A DNA stretch of 64,000 bases. Origin: Blastomussa wellsi (taxonomy: Eukaryota > Cnidaria > Anthozoa > Scleractinia > Plerogyridae). The notes under the pieces are model-generated. The model had not been told where the DNA came from, did no database searches, and saw only the letters and a list, made by a program, of their open reading frames with translations. How positions within the stretch are numbered: position 1 is the stretch's first letter; each line of letters opens with the position of its first letter. Where the stretch lies: the NCBI GenBank assembly GCA_947652115.1, contig OX393563.1, forward strand, positions 920,016 to 984,015, read 5' to 3'. Of the stretch, positions 24,304 through 41,225 are shown piece after piece. A program made the position numbers and the translations under genes.

Positions 24304-25361
24304 TTCTACAAAAGAAACTAAGATAGGACTTGGCTTGAACCCTGAGGAGACTGGCAGATTGAGCTAAAAAATATTGAGTACCTCATTAGTGGCCTGTATT
24401 TATCTCATAGTTCAGTATCTATAGTTCATGGCCAGCAGCGACGCGTTCGTTCAGTGGGATTTGCTTTTAGGACACTTTTAAATAGTTCCTGCAATCGGGA
24501 TGTTTTCAGTGGTACTCAGTAGGTACTTATGACAATGACATACATGCAACACACAACGGATTAAACTAACCTCTAGTACCCAAGATAAAAAGCTCCACTG
24601 ACTGACTCCACTGAACTGACTGCATCTCTTCTTCCTTTGATAGTTAAATTCCAGTTAGCACTTGATGTTAAGGTCTAAAATCTGGGAATTAGACCAACAA
24701 CACTAACAGTATTTATAACCGTTCTTAGGGAATATCTACAATAGCTAACGTTTCATTGCAAATCCCACTAAACTGAACAGGTGAGTTGCATTCTACATGC
24801 ATGCGTACATGCATGCCACGTTCAATGCTTTTCTGTCATGACGGGTCTCTGGAGTGAGTTGCGATACCTCAAGTATACTCAGGCATCACGAAGAAACTCA
24901 ATATTTACACCAAATGGGACAACCGTACACCCACTTTTTATCTTATCACAGAAAAGCTTTCAGGCATTAATTGTTTTTTGTGTGAAAATAGTCCTATATG
25001 CAGCAAATGGTTGATAAACATTATTTCTTCTACAAATAACATTTGCACTTACACTTCTATTTTTAAATTATTTCAGTTATCAGCAGAAACGAAAAGACGT
25101 CATTAAAACAGACCAAAATTGAAGTTACATGATTGACAAATGTTTGTGGCACGCAAGGGGACCTTCAGCTTTCTGCTGCTGTACGGTTTACTTCCGATTT
25201 CCATCACTTTGTTCCTTTGTACCTGCCGTCCCGAGATTTCTATTTCAAAATATCACACAAGGTTACGGCATTTATTCCCAATAACTTTCCCGCCTCCCGA
25301 GCTCTCTTCTCCTGCCTTCCCGGAGTTCCCGTCCCCCGTCTTGCTTTCCGCCTTCTTCTTT

Positions 25362-25484
25362 ATTGATCCCCTCTGACCAGTGATCTGAGTCTTTAGGGTT
25401 GAGTTGCAATGCTGGCCTGCTCTTCAAGTTTCCTTCGTGTAGTTTCCCGTAGAACTCGTCAACCACATAAAACCTGCTTAGGGT
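25362..25484 (-). pseudogene. Paralogue fragment of the 698-aa secreted protein (copy 2)
   Basis: Identical to the fragment at 20264-20386, carried in the second tandem segment. Confidence 0.75.
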
Positions 25485-27414
25485 GGCTCATAATGGTTTA
25501 CACATTCCTGTCTTCTGAATTCTATTGCACCAATAACAATAATGCTGCAGGGTAATTTTTGGGATAAATGTGTATACCAAAATTCAAACTTCAAAATTTG
25601 TTGCCATGACTACGTTAAAAGAAGTCAAAGATGCCATATATTTGACATTTGGAGGCTAATAACTTTTAAGCTAATTGGTGAAAGTGTTTGGTTTTTACAT
25701 ATTTTTGTTAGATCGACAAAAAGAACATTCTCAAGAAAATCAAGGCATGGTTCTCCCACTAACTGGACCGAAAACGTAGGGGGTGGTCCATCTTCTGACG
25801 CTTTATCGGTTTCTGTCGGGTTGTTGTCTCGCAAAGTCAATTCTTTAACGTAGTATCAGCCTTGCAGTTATGTTTGTGTTACAGTTTATTTTTGGCTGAT
25901 TAGGTCTCTTGCAGATCCTACGTAAACTAGCAGCATTATCGTTCGCGGTCCTCTGCAGTTTTCACGTCTATTTTATCAAGGACAATCTTAAACTTTGGCA
26001 AACTAATAACTTTGCAAATGCTGTGAAATTTATTGAGTGACATATGCAAATTAGGTCAGTGACTTGTTACGGCCACAACATTCGAAATAAAATTTTTGAA
26101 GAAAAGTTAAAATATCAGTCTTTCAACTTTTCTGCAACCAGACAAGTCTAGAGGTTAAGAATGAAATACCCGTGCCCGGACTTTGTTAAATACTTCATTA
26201 ATTTCGAAAATAAATGGTATTTTGTACCAAGTGCCCAGGCCTCCAGAAAAAATTCATTCTTATTCAAGACCGAAATTAGGCACAAAAATAAAGTGCCTAA
26301 TTGTGTTAAGCTTATGAAGCTGACAGCAGCATCCAGAACATAATATAAAGTGGTGACGTTTTTTAAAAAAAGATTTCTAAGCTAAGGATAACATTGATAG
26401 GTCACGTGACCTAATTTGCAAACGTCACCCATATAAATTTAACAAGATTGTTAGATTTCCCTGGATAAAGCCTCCGAAGATAGACCACCCCTATGTTTTG
26501 GTCCAATTATTTGGAGACCCATGCCTTAATTTTTTGAGTTTTTGCAATTTTTTAAAAATATTTTGTCAACAGGTTTCGGGGCTACGTTATTTTATCATAA
26601 ATTTAAGGTTGCTCTGAAAAAAGTGGACAGAGTTTTTAAACATTTACTGAATCTTTCCTTGCTTTTCTTTATCCACGTTCAGGGTCCTTTTAATCTCTAT
26701 TTTCGAAATAAAAATAATTAATTAATGGTGTCTTCACCGTTCAAAGTTATTCCACGACTCAGTTGAGTGCATGATAAACGAACCGTTTATTCTCATTAGC
26801 GCAGCTTCAAGGAGTTTTTAATTGTTAAAACTGCTTACAGAAGAAACTTTTGTTTCTCAGCATTGCAAAAGAAAAATGGTTAAAAGACTGGTCGTCTCTT
26901 GTGGGCTTCCTTGCCACTTATATCCTATTTTTAATTTCTTTTGTCATTTTCTTTTAGTTGGCAAGATGAAAGTATACAAACACGATTGCGGTGTTGAAGA
27001 TTCGTAAGAAATATTTTATAAATCCAATAGAAGACTTTTACCGTGTTTACATAGTCACATCTAACAACTCGGGGGGTTGGGGGAGGGACTGGGAGAACTG
27101 TCGAAAGTTAAGCATAATTGTCTCGAATTATGCCCCCCCCCCCCCACCTCATGTTTAGATGAGGCTATGCAAATACGGAAAAAGTCTTCTGTTCCTTAAT
27201 AATTTACTAAAAGACGGTAATTTTTGCTTCCCGTTTTAATTTTATCCCTTGTTTTGCACGTATTTCTGTCGTTGTATTTGTATCCGACTACTGCTAATTT
27301 TACTCACATTCTTAGCTTTTAAAGGATATTTAAGATCTCCTTGTTCGCTGCTTAAAGCTAACACCTAATTCGTTTCTTTACCCATTAGCCCTGGAGCTGG
27401 TTCAAAGTGAACTT

Positions 27415-29396
27415 CTAAGCGTTAACATTAACGGTCAGCCAAATCCCATGTTTGTCCCAGCATCTTGTCTTCTCCCTGCGGCTGTCGAAGCGACCACAAA
27501 GGGTCAGCATCCATGCTGAATTTCTCCAGCAAACAATAATTTTGTGGAGATGTCCAGCTCTTTCCGTTGTATCCTTTTTGAAACATTTCCCGAATCTGAA
27601 GGCTTTTTTTATCTCATTTGCCGTGATTTCGTGAGTGTGTGCCCCTGGAGGAGTCCTGGTAGCGTCTTCCATCTTCAGCGTGGTATCTCTATCTGGAGGT
27701 TCCGTCGGCATAACACCACCAGAGCCCCACAGTGCTTGTTGGTGCATGCAGGAATACGTCTGAGATTTCATCAAAAGATCTTTTATTGCTTCAAGTTCTT
27801 TCCACACAGCGCTACCTTCTCCATGAACAGGCATGACGTAAGACTCTCACTCCACTTATCGGGGGAAAAAAGATGCGTATTCCACTGGCTCGGGTAAATT
27901 TCACAGTGCCGTTTTTATCCAAAACACCAACGCTACCTTGGGTGGTATCTGCGGGATCAATGCTTACTTCCTGCCCTGAAAAAAATTTCGAGGGAGTTTG
28001 ATAGTACTTTTTGCTGTTGGTACCATTGTAAGCCTCATTGGGAGAATTTCCTCCATTGCGACCACCTTGAAATACAGTCTTCCCGTGTCGGTACCTCTCG
28101 GAGCCTTCGTACTCCAGATTAAAAGGGTTCCATCTGTTCAGGGGTATCAAATAGATTATTTCCAGGGGAATGGCATAAGAGAAGTTCTGAGAGATTGATT
28201 TGCATTTGGGCTTCCAATATGATTTGCAGGTCTCCAGCGTCATTCCCGCCACTTTTGGTTGAGTGTTCATGGCCATGAACAGGTTATCATCTGCATAACC
28301 GCGATGTCGTGTAGACTGTCCCATTGCACCTCTCGCCTGGACTTTAAACCATCGATGGTAGTAAGCAGCGTTCAGTTTTCCTGACTTCTTGGGATCGATT
28401 GTATGTGCAGACAAGTCAAACGCATCGTCAGTCAGGTTGCCTTGGTAGTCATCTTTTCCAGGAATCTCACCCATAAGTTTGTCAAGTAAGGTAAAATGAG
28501 GATCGAAGCTTTCAAACCACCGGTCTGCATCTCTGGGATTGAGTTGGAATCTTGCAGCTCTGGTGCTGGCCTGCTCTTCATATTTCCTTCGTGCAGGAAG
28601 TCTGCTATGTAACTCGTCAATCACACGGAACCTGTTCAAGGGAACGTCCCGACTCAGTGGATGGCACAATATGCGATAATTCGATTGAGCGAAGACAGGA
28701 ACACTTCCACTGATTATCTCCATGATTGTTGTTGGCAGGAAAGAAAAGTTTTCAAGATTGTGTTTTCTTCCAGTGTAGGAGGTAAAGCGAATGTTCTCTT
28801 GCAAATCGAACAAGGACTTCGCATCAATGAAATGCCTGTCGCTTTCAAAAGGCTAATCGATGTCTTTGGTTGCCGTGGTCCATGCGCCTTCCAGGTAACA
28901 CAGCACTGGCTTGAAGAACTTCCTATAATCTCTGACTGAGTGATCCTGAGACTTCCATGCCTTGAACCATTCACGCATCTCGGCGTTCTGCTCATCAACG
29001 GTGGCTATATTCTTAACCTCTAGTGGAACTTCTGGAAATGGAATCTCTTCAGTAGCGTGGTAATCTTTGCTGGTTCTACTGGGCATGTACAGGCGGTAGT
29101 CTTGTCCTGAATTCCACTCCATTCAAGACTCCAATGAATTCTCCTAAGCCAACAGTACGCCTGTTATGGCTTGTATGGGTAGCTGAGTAGTAATTACGCG
29201 TTCCATGTTGAGCGGTTCGCACTTGCTTCACCCCAGAGTCACCATCGGATCTGATTCGTTCTTCGACAAACAGCTGCTGTAGCATCACCTGTCGATACAG
29301 GGCACCCAATGCTTTATCACCTGAATTCATTTCGGCTTCATTAGTACGAACGACGAGAGCTATCATAAAGGACATCACCTGGAATACTAGAGCCAT
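27415..29396 (-). pseudogene. Broken paralogue of the 698-aa secreted protein (copy 2)
   Basis: Same three lesions as copy 1. The only coding difference seen is at 28000, which changes one residue in the KKYYxTPS motif from Glu (copy 1) to Gln (copy 2). The intact gene has Gln here (KKYYQTPS), so copy 1 carries the derived base. Confidence 0.85.
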
Positions 29397-29665
29397 TTCT
29401 ACAAAAGAAACTAAGATAGGACTTGGCTTGAACCCTGAGGAGACTGGCAGATTGAGCTAAAAAATATTGAGTACCTCATTAGTGGCCTGTATTTATCTCA
29501 TAGTTCAGTATCTATAGTTCATGGCCAGCAGCGACGCGTTCGTTCAGTGGGATTTGCTTTTAGGACACTTTTAAATAGTTCCTGCAATCGGGATGTTTTC
29601 AGTGGTACTCAGTAGGTACTTATGACAATGACATACATGCAACACACAACGGATTAAACTAACCT

Positions 29666-30130
29666 CTAGTACCCAAGATAAAAAGCTCCAAAGCTCTTAG
29701 TAGCAAACGTTGTTCCGACAAGAAAAGAAACTTGTGTGATGTTAAACGGCTTTAAACTTATATGTGGTACAACTACAAAGGAGACAAAGGTGTTCGATAA
29801 ATGTTTGTTGATGGGTGTGCTTGTTTCTTTGATCACATGGATAATCCCACCAGCTTCATAACATCTGGTCACTGACAGCAAACACATAGACAAATTATTC
29901 TTTCTAGCTTTGTCATCTTGGCTGTACACGCAGGTTCTGCTGTTAAACCATGCACCATAGGATAATCTTCTCTTTTTTATTGTATAAAATTGTGTAAGCT
30001 CTGTTTTTATCTGCATGCGACCCCTTTTCCGAATTACCAATTGGATTGCAGTTCCTGATAAAACAGGGCAAACGCAAATTGCAAATGAGAATCGGAAAAC
30101 AAACAGAATGGTCGAGTTTACCTGTAAAAT
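29666..30130 (-). CDS. Hypothetical protein fragment, unrecognised
   Basis: An open minus-strand frame reads through a hydrophobic stretch (ILFVFRFSFAICVCPVLSG) and then VIRKRGRMQIKTELTQFY, RTCVYSQDDKARKNN and ISLKPFNITQVSFLVG. The alternation of hydrophobic strands and charged loops looks more protein-like than a random ORF. It has no clear ATG context, no recognised domain and no certain splice sites, and its 3' part runs into the end of tandem copy 2. It may be an exon of a longer gene or a chance ORF. Confidence 0.25.
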   Translation of the reverse strand: MLQVNSTILFVFRFSFAICVCPVLSGTAIQLVIRKRGRMQIKTELTQFYTIKKRRLSYGAWFNSRTCVYSQDDKARKNNLSMCLLSVTRCYEAGGIIHVIKETSTPINKHLSNTFVSFVVVPHISLKPFNITQVSFLVGTTFATKSFGAFYLGY

Positions 30131-30139
30131 CCGAAACTT

Positions 30140-32000
30140 TTTACATATTTAGGTAAGTGCAAAAAATAATCTTTGTGGCATACCTGCAAACTCGCAGGTG
30201 CAGTTTTTCTTGTAAACTCGCCAATAGCTAAGTGAAATCTGATAGCAAAATATAGAATTGTTGCTGTTGTTGTTGGTAAATACGACTACCCCGAGCCAGT
30301 AATCAGATATAGATCTAGCGGTATACTTTATATCTCGAAATTGGCATATATGCAACATCACGATATGATTGTGGAACAATCTTTTCTGGTATCCCAAAAT
30401 TGCGATGCCTCCAGAAAACGGTTTTAACGGTTCAACTGCATCTTTCCTTTCATTTAAAATCATTTCATGCAAACGGTCTGCATGGGTAAACATTACTCTG
30501 TGTACATTATTTCATTCTCAAAATACAACGGCTATTTGCCAAGATAACACGTGTCACCTTAATGAAACGGTAACAGATTTTGTTTTTCGTATTTCCTCAG
30601 TTGCATTGCCTAAATGTTACATTTGTCGATTATTTTTCTTAGTTTTAAATGTTTAATTATCCTTTGAAATCACAATTTTGATCCTAAGGGCAAGTAATTA
30701 ATTAAAATAGACGCCGTTATCGAAATGAAGAGAATACCTCCTGCAGCAAATTATTCTATTCAAAATTTGACAATGCGCATTGTTAGTATCCTTAAAAAGC
30801 TACAATAGCTTAGGCGTTATGTTTTGACGTTGTTTTTTTAGCGTATGTGTACAACTTTACTGGTCATTCACACCGTATAATTTATAGATTTAGTTTCCTA
30901 TTTTATATTTCCTCATCTAGTCATGGAATTGAGATTACAAACTGGAAGTCACCTTCAGTTGGTTTGGCCGAAGATCTATATCACGGCATACCCGACAAGA
31001 CATAATTTCAAACAAATTCCTGAGAGTATTACTAATTACTTTTTTGTGTACCATTTTGAGCTTTAATCTTTACTTGAAACAGAACGTATCTGTGCTGTCT
31101 AAACCAGACGTTTTCGTTATCCCATTGTAAAAGTAAAAATGATTGTAAAAGAAAAAATAAAGACATTTTCCACAGGTTAAAATGATATCAGTTACAAGTT
31201 AATATCACAATTTCTATACATTTCATCTTTACACAGCAATGTACAATTTTAATACATTGTTATCCATGTCATTTGAAACAAATAAATGGAGCGTTTTGGG
31301 CTTGAATCTCAGAAGAAAAAGCATTACTGGCATTTACACAATATGTAATATTTTAAAGCATTTAGTGAATAAAATGCATTAGAACATATTGTAATAAACA
31401 TTCTAGCGATGTTTTTGGTTAACGTTTCGACTACGCAAGTAATTCGTCTTTCACATTCTAGAGCAAACATTTTATATTTAATCAGAAAGTAACAGAGGCA
31501 GCTATTTATCTTGCTCGGAAATGCAAGTTCCTTGTAATAGGAGCAATAAGATAGATTGAGCACAACGAGCGATTTTGTTCTTGAACTTAAATTGTTTAGT
31601 GTGCAGAAAACGTACCCGACATAAAAACAGGACACCGGTTTGGCTAACTTATTATAAAACATTAGTAACTTTATTATACTACAATGCAATGTTGTCATTT
31701 TGAAACAACTTTTCTACCTATTTTCAATCCATTCTGTTACTTTATACGTAAAACACAGACCAAAACCTTCATGATTTGCGAAGCATCGTGTTTAAGTGAC
31801 TTGCGAGGGATTAATTTATAAGAAATCGGAATGTGCCGCGAGCCGCGTTCTTCCATTATTCTCAATTTCTATTATTGTAATATTATGTCTGGTCTCTTCA
31901 GCTAAATAAGCAAATTAATCCACCTTAGCTTTAACGCCCAGCAGCCAATTCTCTGCCTTGTGTCACTTCGTCTACGCCCAAGGGCCGTACTGGCAAAGGG
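30140..32000. other. AT-rich interval without a supported gene
   Basis: Short ORFs on both strands show no domains. AATAAA-like motifs near 31160 and long AT stretches could belong to 3' UTR sequence, but nothing ties them to a gene. Confidence 0.4.
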
Positions 32001-32019
32001 TTCGTTCTATTTTGACTTT

Positions 32020-32270
32020 TTGAAATTCCACAACTTTCCATGACCTTTACCATGACTTCTCCAAGTTTTCCATGACGTAAATTTGAACATTTCCTTGGAA
32101 AGTATATTTCATTTTGGGTACGTTTTTAATAAACATAATTTCCCATGACTTTCCATGACCCACACTTGAATTTCATAGGACTTCATCAGGACTGGAAAAC
32201 TGATGAAATTCAGTATAAAATTCCATGAATTTCCAGGTTTTCCATGACCCGCGCGAACCTGTGGGAGAAT
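32020..32270. mobile_element. 'TTTCCATGACC' dispersed repeat (hAT-like)
   Basis: Repeated TTTCCATGAC/TTCCATGA motifs, with CCATGACCCGCGCGAACC at the right end, resemble non-autonomous hAT elements found in many animals. It lies about 300 bp downstream of the ATG5 stop. Confidence 0.45.
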
Positions 32271-32555
32271 GCCGGCCCGACGTCTTGACAGCACGGATTG
32301 AGCGCAGCGAGGTCCGTACACAACTGAAGACCGAGGCCGGTATTTTCCCAGTACGTAGCTTGGTTAAAAAGAGGGAATTAATGAAACTATGGAATACTGC
32401 GTATTTGTGTAAAGAAATGGCCTCCCAGATAATCGCTTGAAATACACAACAAACACAATCATTAAAATGAATTTTCTTCTAATGACCTGCGTATTGCGTG
32501 CCTATGCTGCGAGAAAGTCCCTTTGAATAACAACGAATATATTATACCAGTTTAA

Positions 32556-38420
<5,865 letters not shown>

Positions 38421-38478
38421 TTTGAAAGTGAAACATTCCCACAAGTCACTTCGCCTTCACGAGAATTACATCACAACA
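38421..38478. promoter_or_regulatory. Divergent ATG5/TFB2M promoter, 58 bp
   Basis: Only 58 bp separate the two start codons, which point away from each other. Both ATGs sit in an ATGGCGG context: AAAATGGCGGAAG on the minus strand (ATG5) and ACAATGGCGGCTCG on the plus strand (TFB2M). This resembles the TISU/YY1 element, which drives transcription and translation of mRNAs with very short 5' UTRs. No TATA box is seen. At least one transcript must start inside this interval or overlap the other gene. Confidence 0.7.
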
Positions 38479-39567
38479 ATGGCGGCTCGCTGGAGGCACG
38501 TTTTTGGGAAGTTGAGAGGTTCGTTGCCATTTAATAGCAGCTCTGCGTTTCTGTATTCGACAAGTACCCACTTGACAACACAACATGACATTTCTCTATT
38601 CAGAAAGTTGAAGAGAAACTATAAATACATTCTCGACGCAAACTTGGCCTCGAGAATCGCTCACAGTCTTGGAAGTTTGCAAAATGGTGTTTTGATTGCA
38701 ACTAACCCAGGTACTGGGGTATTAACGAAAGCTCTGTTTGAAGCCGGAGCAACTCATGTTATTGGACTTGAACCTGAGAGAAAATTCCATCCTTATTTAT
38801 GGGAACTTCAACGAGAACTTTCAGACGGGAGACGACTAGACGTGCTTCATGGCGATTTCAGTAAAATCGACCCTCACATATTAAACGATGATATTTGCAC
38901 ACCTCCCGCCATTGCTTCAGAAGAAGTTCTACGCTTCGTAGAGCCGCTGCCATGGGAATCTGATAATTTGGCAGCGAGGTTTGTGGGGATTGAAGCTGCT
39001 ATTAGCCCATCAGTTCTTCACAGTGTTTTCATTAGACATCTAGGTTCCATTGCTGCAAGAAATGGCATCTTCCAAAAGGGAAGATGTGAATTAGCATTTT
39101 TCTATGCAGAGGATCGAGCACAAAAGTTTACCGCTCGGCATGGGAGTAAATATTATAACAGACAGTCCATCATGGTAGAACTGTTCTGCGATGTAAATGT
39201 GTTACTTAGAGAACCCTGTTCTCTGTTTTACCCTGTACGTGGAAAAGAAAAACAGAAATATCTAACTTTAGTCAGTATTGTGCCTAAGAAAGTGCCAAGT
39301 GTTAATATTTCAAGTGAAGACTTGCATTATTTGAACTACTTCATAAGACTTTTGATGGTTAGACCAAAAAGCAAGATAGTAAACACCATTGAGAACATCT
39401 GCCCTGGTAGTCGTGTGATTTGTGATCAACTCAATTTTCCACGTGATACAAGAGTAGGAGATTTGTGCACAGAAGACATTGGAAAACTGGCAAGTGCTTT
39501 CTTTCAGTGGGACGGCAGATCACTGAACTATTTCTATGATGTAGGATGTAATGAAGTAAGGATGTAA
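38479..39567 (+). CDS. TFB2M: Mitochondrial transcription factor B2 / dimethyladenosine transferase 2
   Basis: TFB2M is a mitochondrial rRNA-adenine-methyltransferase relative that now acts mainly with the mitochondrial RNA polymerase to open promoters. From the chosen ATG the protein has 362 aa (human 396) in one exon. Residues 1-35 are rich in Arg, Ser and Thr and free of Asp/Glu, as in a mitochondrial presequence. The SAM-binding motif I is NPGTGVLTKALFEAG (76-90), followed by GLEPE (96-100) and HGDFSKID (124-131). The NLPY-type catalytic motif IV of true dimethylases is absent (VGIEAAISP in that place), as in TFB2M rather than TFB1M. KGRCELAFFYAEDRAQKF fits the family. An in-frame ATG 30 codons upstream (38389) would overlap ATG5 and give a worse presequence, so I prefer 38479. 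AATAAA lies at 39823-39828. Confidence 0.9.
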   Translation: MAARWRHVFGKLRGSLPFNSSSAFLYSTSTHLTTQHDISLFRKLKRNYKYILDANLASRIAHSLGSLQNGVLIATNPGTGVLTKALFEAGATHVIGLEPERKFHPYLWELQRELSDGRRLDVLHGDFSKIDPHILNDDICTPPAIASEEVLRFVEPLPWESDNLAARFVGIEAAISPSVLHSVFIRHLGSIAARNGIFQKGRCELAFFYAEDRAQKFTARHGSKYYNRQSIMVELFCDVNVLLREPCSLFYPVRGKEKQKYLTLVSIVPKKVPSVNISSEDLHYLNYFIRLLMVRPKSKIVNTIENICPGSRVICDQLNFPRDTRVGDLCTEDIGKLASAFFQWDGRSLNYFYDVGCNEVRM

Positions 39568-40408
39568 TTCACACAGACAAGACCAGAGTAAAGATCGCAC
39601 ATTAGGTACATGTCCTGCAGCTGGCCTCTGTTACTTGTGCCCTGTGCCCTGATGTAAACAACTCTTTACGAGAACTTGCTGCAGGGTCAAGTCACAGGGA
39701 CTTGTCCCCTCATGTGCTGATGTTAATACTAGTGGAGGAATTAATGTTATGTTAAAAGCTGCATTTGTAAAGACAGCTATGGAATACATTAAGAATCATG
39801 TGGGGAAAGAGAATATTGAGATAATAAATGAGTGAATTACTTTACTTTCCTCACATTGTTTACTTTTTTTTTATCAAGCATTGGAAAACATTTGGGAAAA
39901 CTCAAATTAGGTTCAGAAATACAACCACCCAATTTTGCAGTTCCAGGAGAGGTAGGGTGACTTCTAAAGCTCCATAGCCACTTGCATGCATGCCTATTGG
40001 GCAAGGCTTGCATTATAGGCCTGCAACGCATACAGAAAGCTACTTAGCTGGTACTTGGCTTCGATTATAGGCATTGATTGCATATAGAGAGTTATTTTGC
40101 TTTAACCCTCTGCATGCATTATATGTTTTTGCCAAACAAGTCCGCAAATGTTAGAACACCATCAATACTAAAAGTCATGTTTATTCACTGACAGTTGTTT
40201 AAATCTTACATTATTTTACAGTTGATTATATATTAATTATTCAACGTTGGATGGGAGGAGGATAAATTTTTGTTTATTTTTTTTACTGCCATATTGAGTA
40301 GGAATGATTAAACCAAAAGTCCAAAATATGCAGCCTATTAAACCTATAATGTAGTTATTCATCAAGAGAGGAACCCTAGGGACTACATTCAGTAAGGTTG
40401 TGACTGAA

Positions 40409-40555
40409 ATGGATCCTTAAAAATAAGGTGAGCCACCTTGTGATGCTTAAAAAGTGGCCAGTGAGTCCGTTAATCCAGTCATCACCAGGTAGCCCAATCA
40501 AAACGGTTCTTTACAAAAATGACCGACTGAGTGTAAGCATCACAAGGTGTCAAAC
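40409..40555. mobile_element. Palindromic MITE
   Basis: Arms AATAAGGTGAGCCACCTTGT with GATGCTTA, and TAAGCATCACAAGGTG with AAACCTTATTTT, enclose about 80 bp. Outside them CATTCAGTAAGG occurs on both sides. Second copy at 49881-50027. Confidence 0.6.
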
Positions 40556-40862
40556 CTTATTTTGAATTATCCATTCTAGTCTCACTGACCCATTCAGTAA
40601 GGATGTAAACTCTGCAAATGAATTTGCGAATTAAATGGCTGTATTTACTTTTTGCAGAGCTCTGCACTAACTGCAGAGCGAACCCCCACAGTCATAGAAA
40701 TTGGAGGACCATGCATACATAGAAATAACAGAATCATCACAATGGTTTTCCATTGGTTCGCGCACTCATGTTTGGGGATGTGATAAGATTTTCATCATAC
40801 TCAGCAGAATTACTGCGATTGGATTCAATGATTTTTCTGATTTATTTCGGCTACGGGATCGC

Positions 40863-41030
40863 GTACACCTGCCTGCCTCGTCCCCAGGCCAAGGCGGTAA
40901 GGCGGGAAATCATGAAGCGCGGGGTCAGTCCCAAAACGCCAAGCGAACCGTTCATTATCAATCCCATAACACAAAGCGCGGCATCGCACGCAACCAATGA
41001 GCGATGCCTGGGGACGAGACAGTGTGTACA
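40863..41030. mobile_element. Palindromic MITE with GTACACxCTGCC ends
   Basis: Left: GTACACCTGCCTGCCTCGTC with CCCAGG. Right (inverted): GTACACACTGTCTCGTCCCC with AGG. Internal CCAAGCGAACCGTTCATTAT and CCCATAACACAAAGC are shared with a fragment near 11990. Second copy at 50335-50502. Confidence 0.6.
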
Positions 41031-41225
41031 CCAATATCTTCAATGAGAGTAGTTTTACACATTATTAAGAACCAGCGAAAACTAAATTATGGAGCTCCGC
41101 TTTGAGACTTGCACTTGGCAAGTACCACTGTTACGTCCTGATGAAGTATGTTACCTAAAACGGATTTTAAAACGTTATATTGACAATTATTAAATGTTTT
41201 CGATCGGCAGAAATGTTGGCATATA

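Larger units (their letters stand above)
19515..24597. repeat. Tandem segmental duplication, copy 1 (5083 bp)
   Basis: From GAACTGACTGCATCTC to AAAAAGCTCCA the sequence matches copy 2 (24613-29690). I saw only two differences: a C-run of 18 versus 13 (22035-22052 and 27133-27145) and one substitution (22907 C versus 28000 G). A 15-bp filler of CTGACTGACTCCACT type separates the copies. The block contains a paralogue fragment and the broken secreted-protein paralogue. Confidence 0.9.
24613..29690. repeat. Tandem segmental duplication, copy 2 (5078 bp)
   Basis: Same content as copy 1 in the same orientation, offset 5098 bp and then 5093 bp after the shorter C-run. No N gap lies at the junction. 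It is either a very recent real tandem duplication or an assembly error at a heterozygous or long-read overlap site. Confidence 0.9.
39568..41225. other. Intergenic region with inverted repeats
   Basis: After the TFB2M poly(A) signal there is AT-rich DNA, then two palindromic elements (40409-40555 and 40863-41030). No exon is supported. The same content is at 49040-50697. Confidence 0.5.

Noticed and set aside
31324..31698. 124-aa minus-strand ORF
   Set aside because: AT-rich, no recognisable domain, and composition like UTR sequence.
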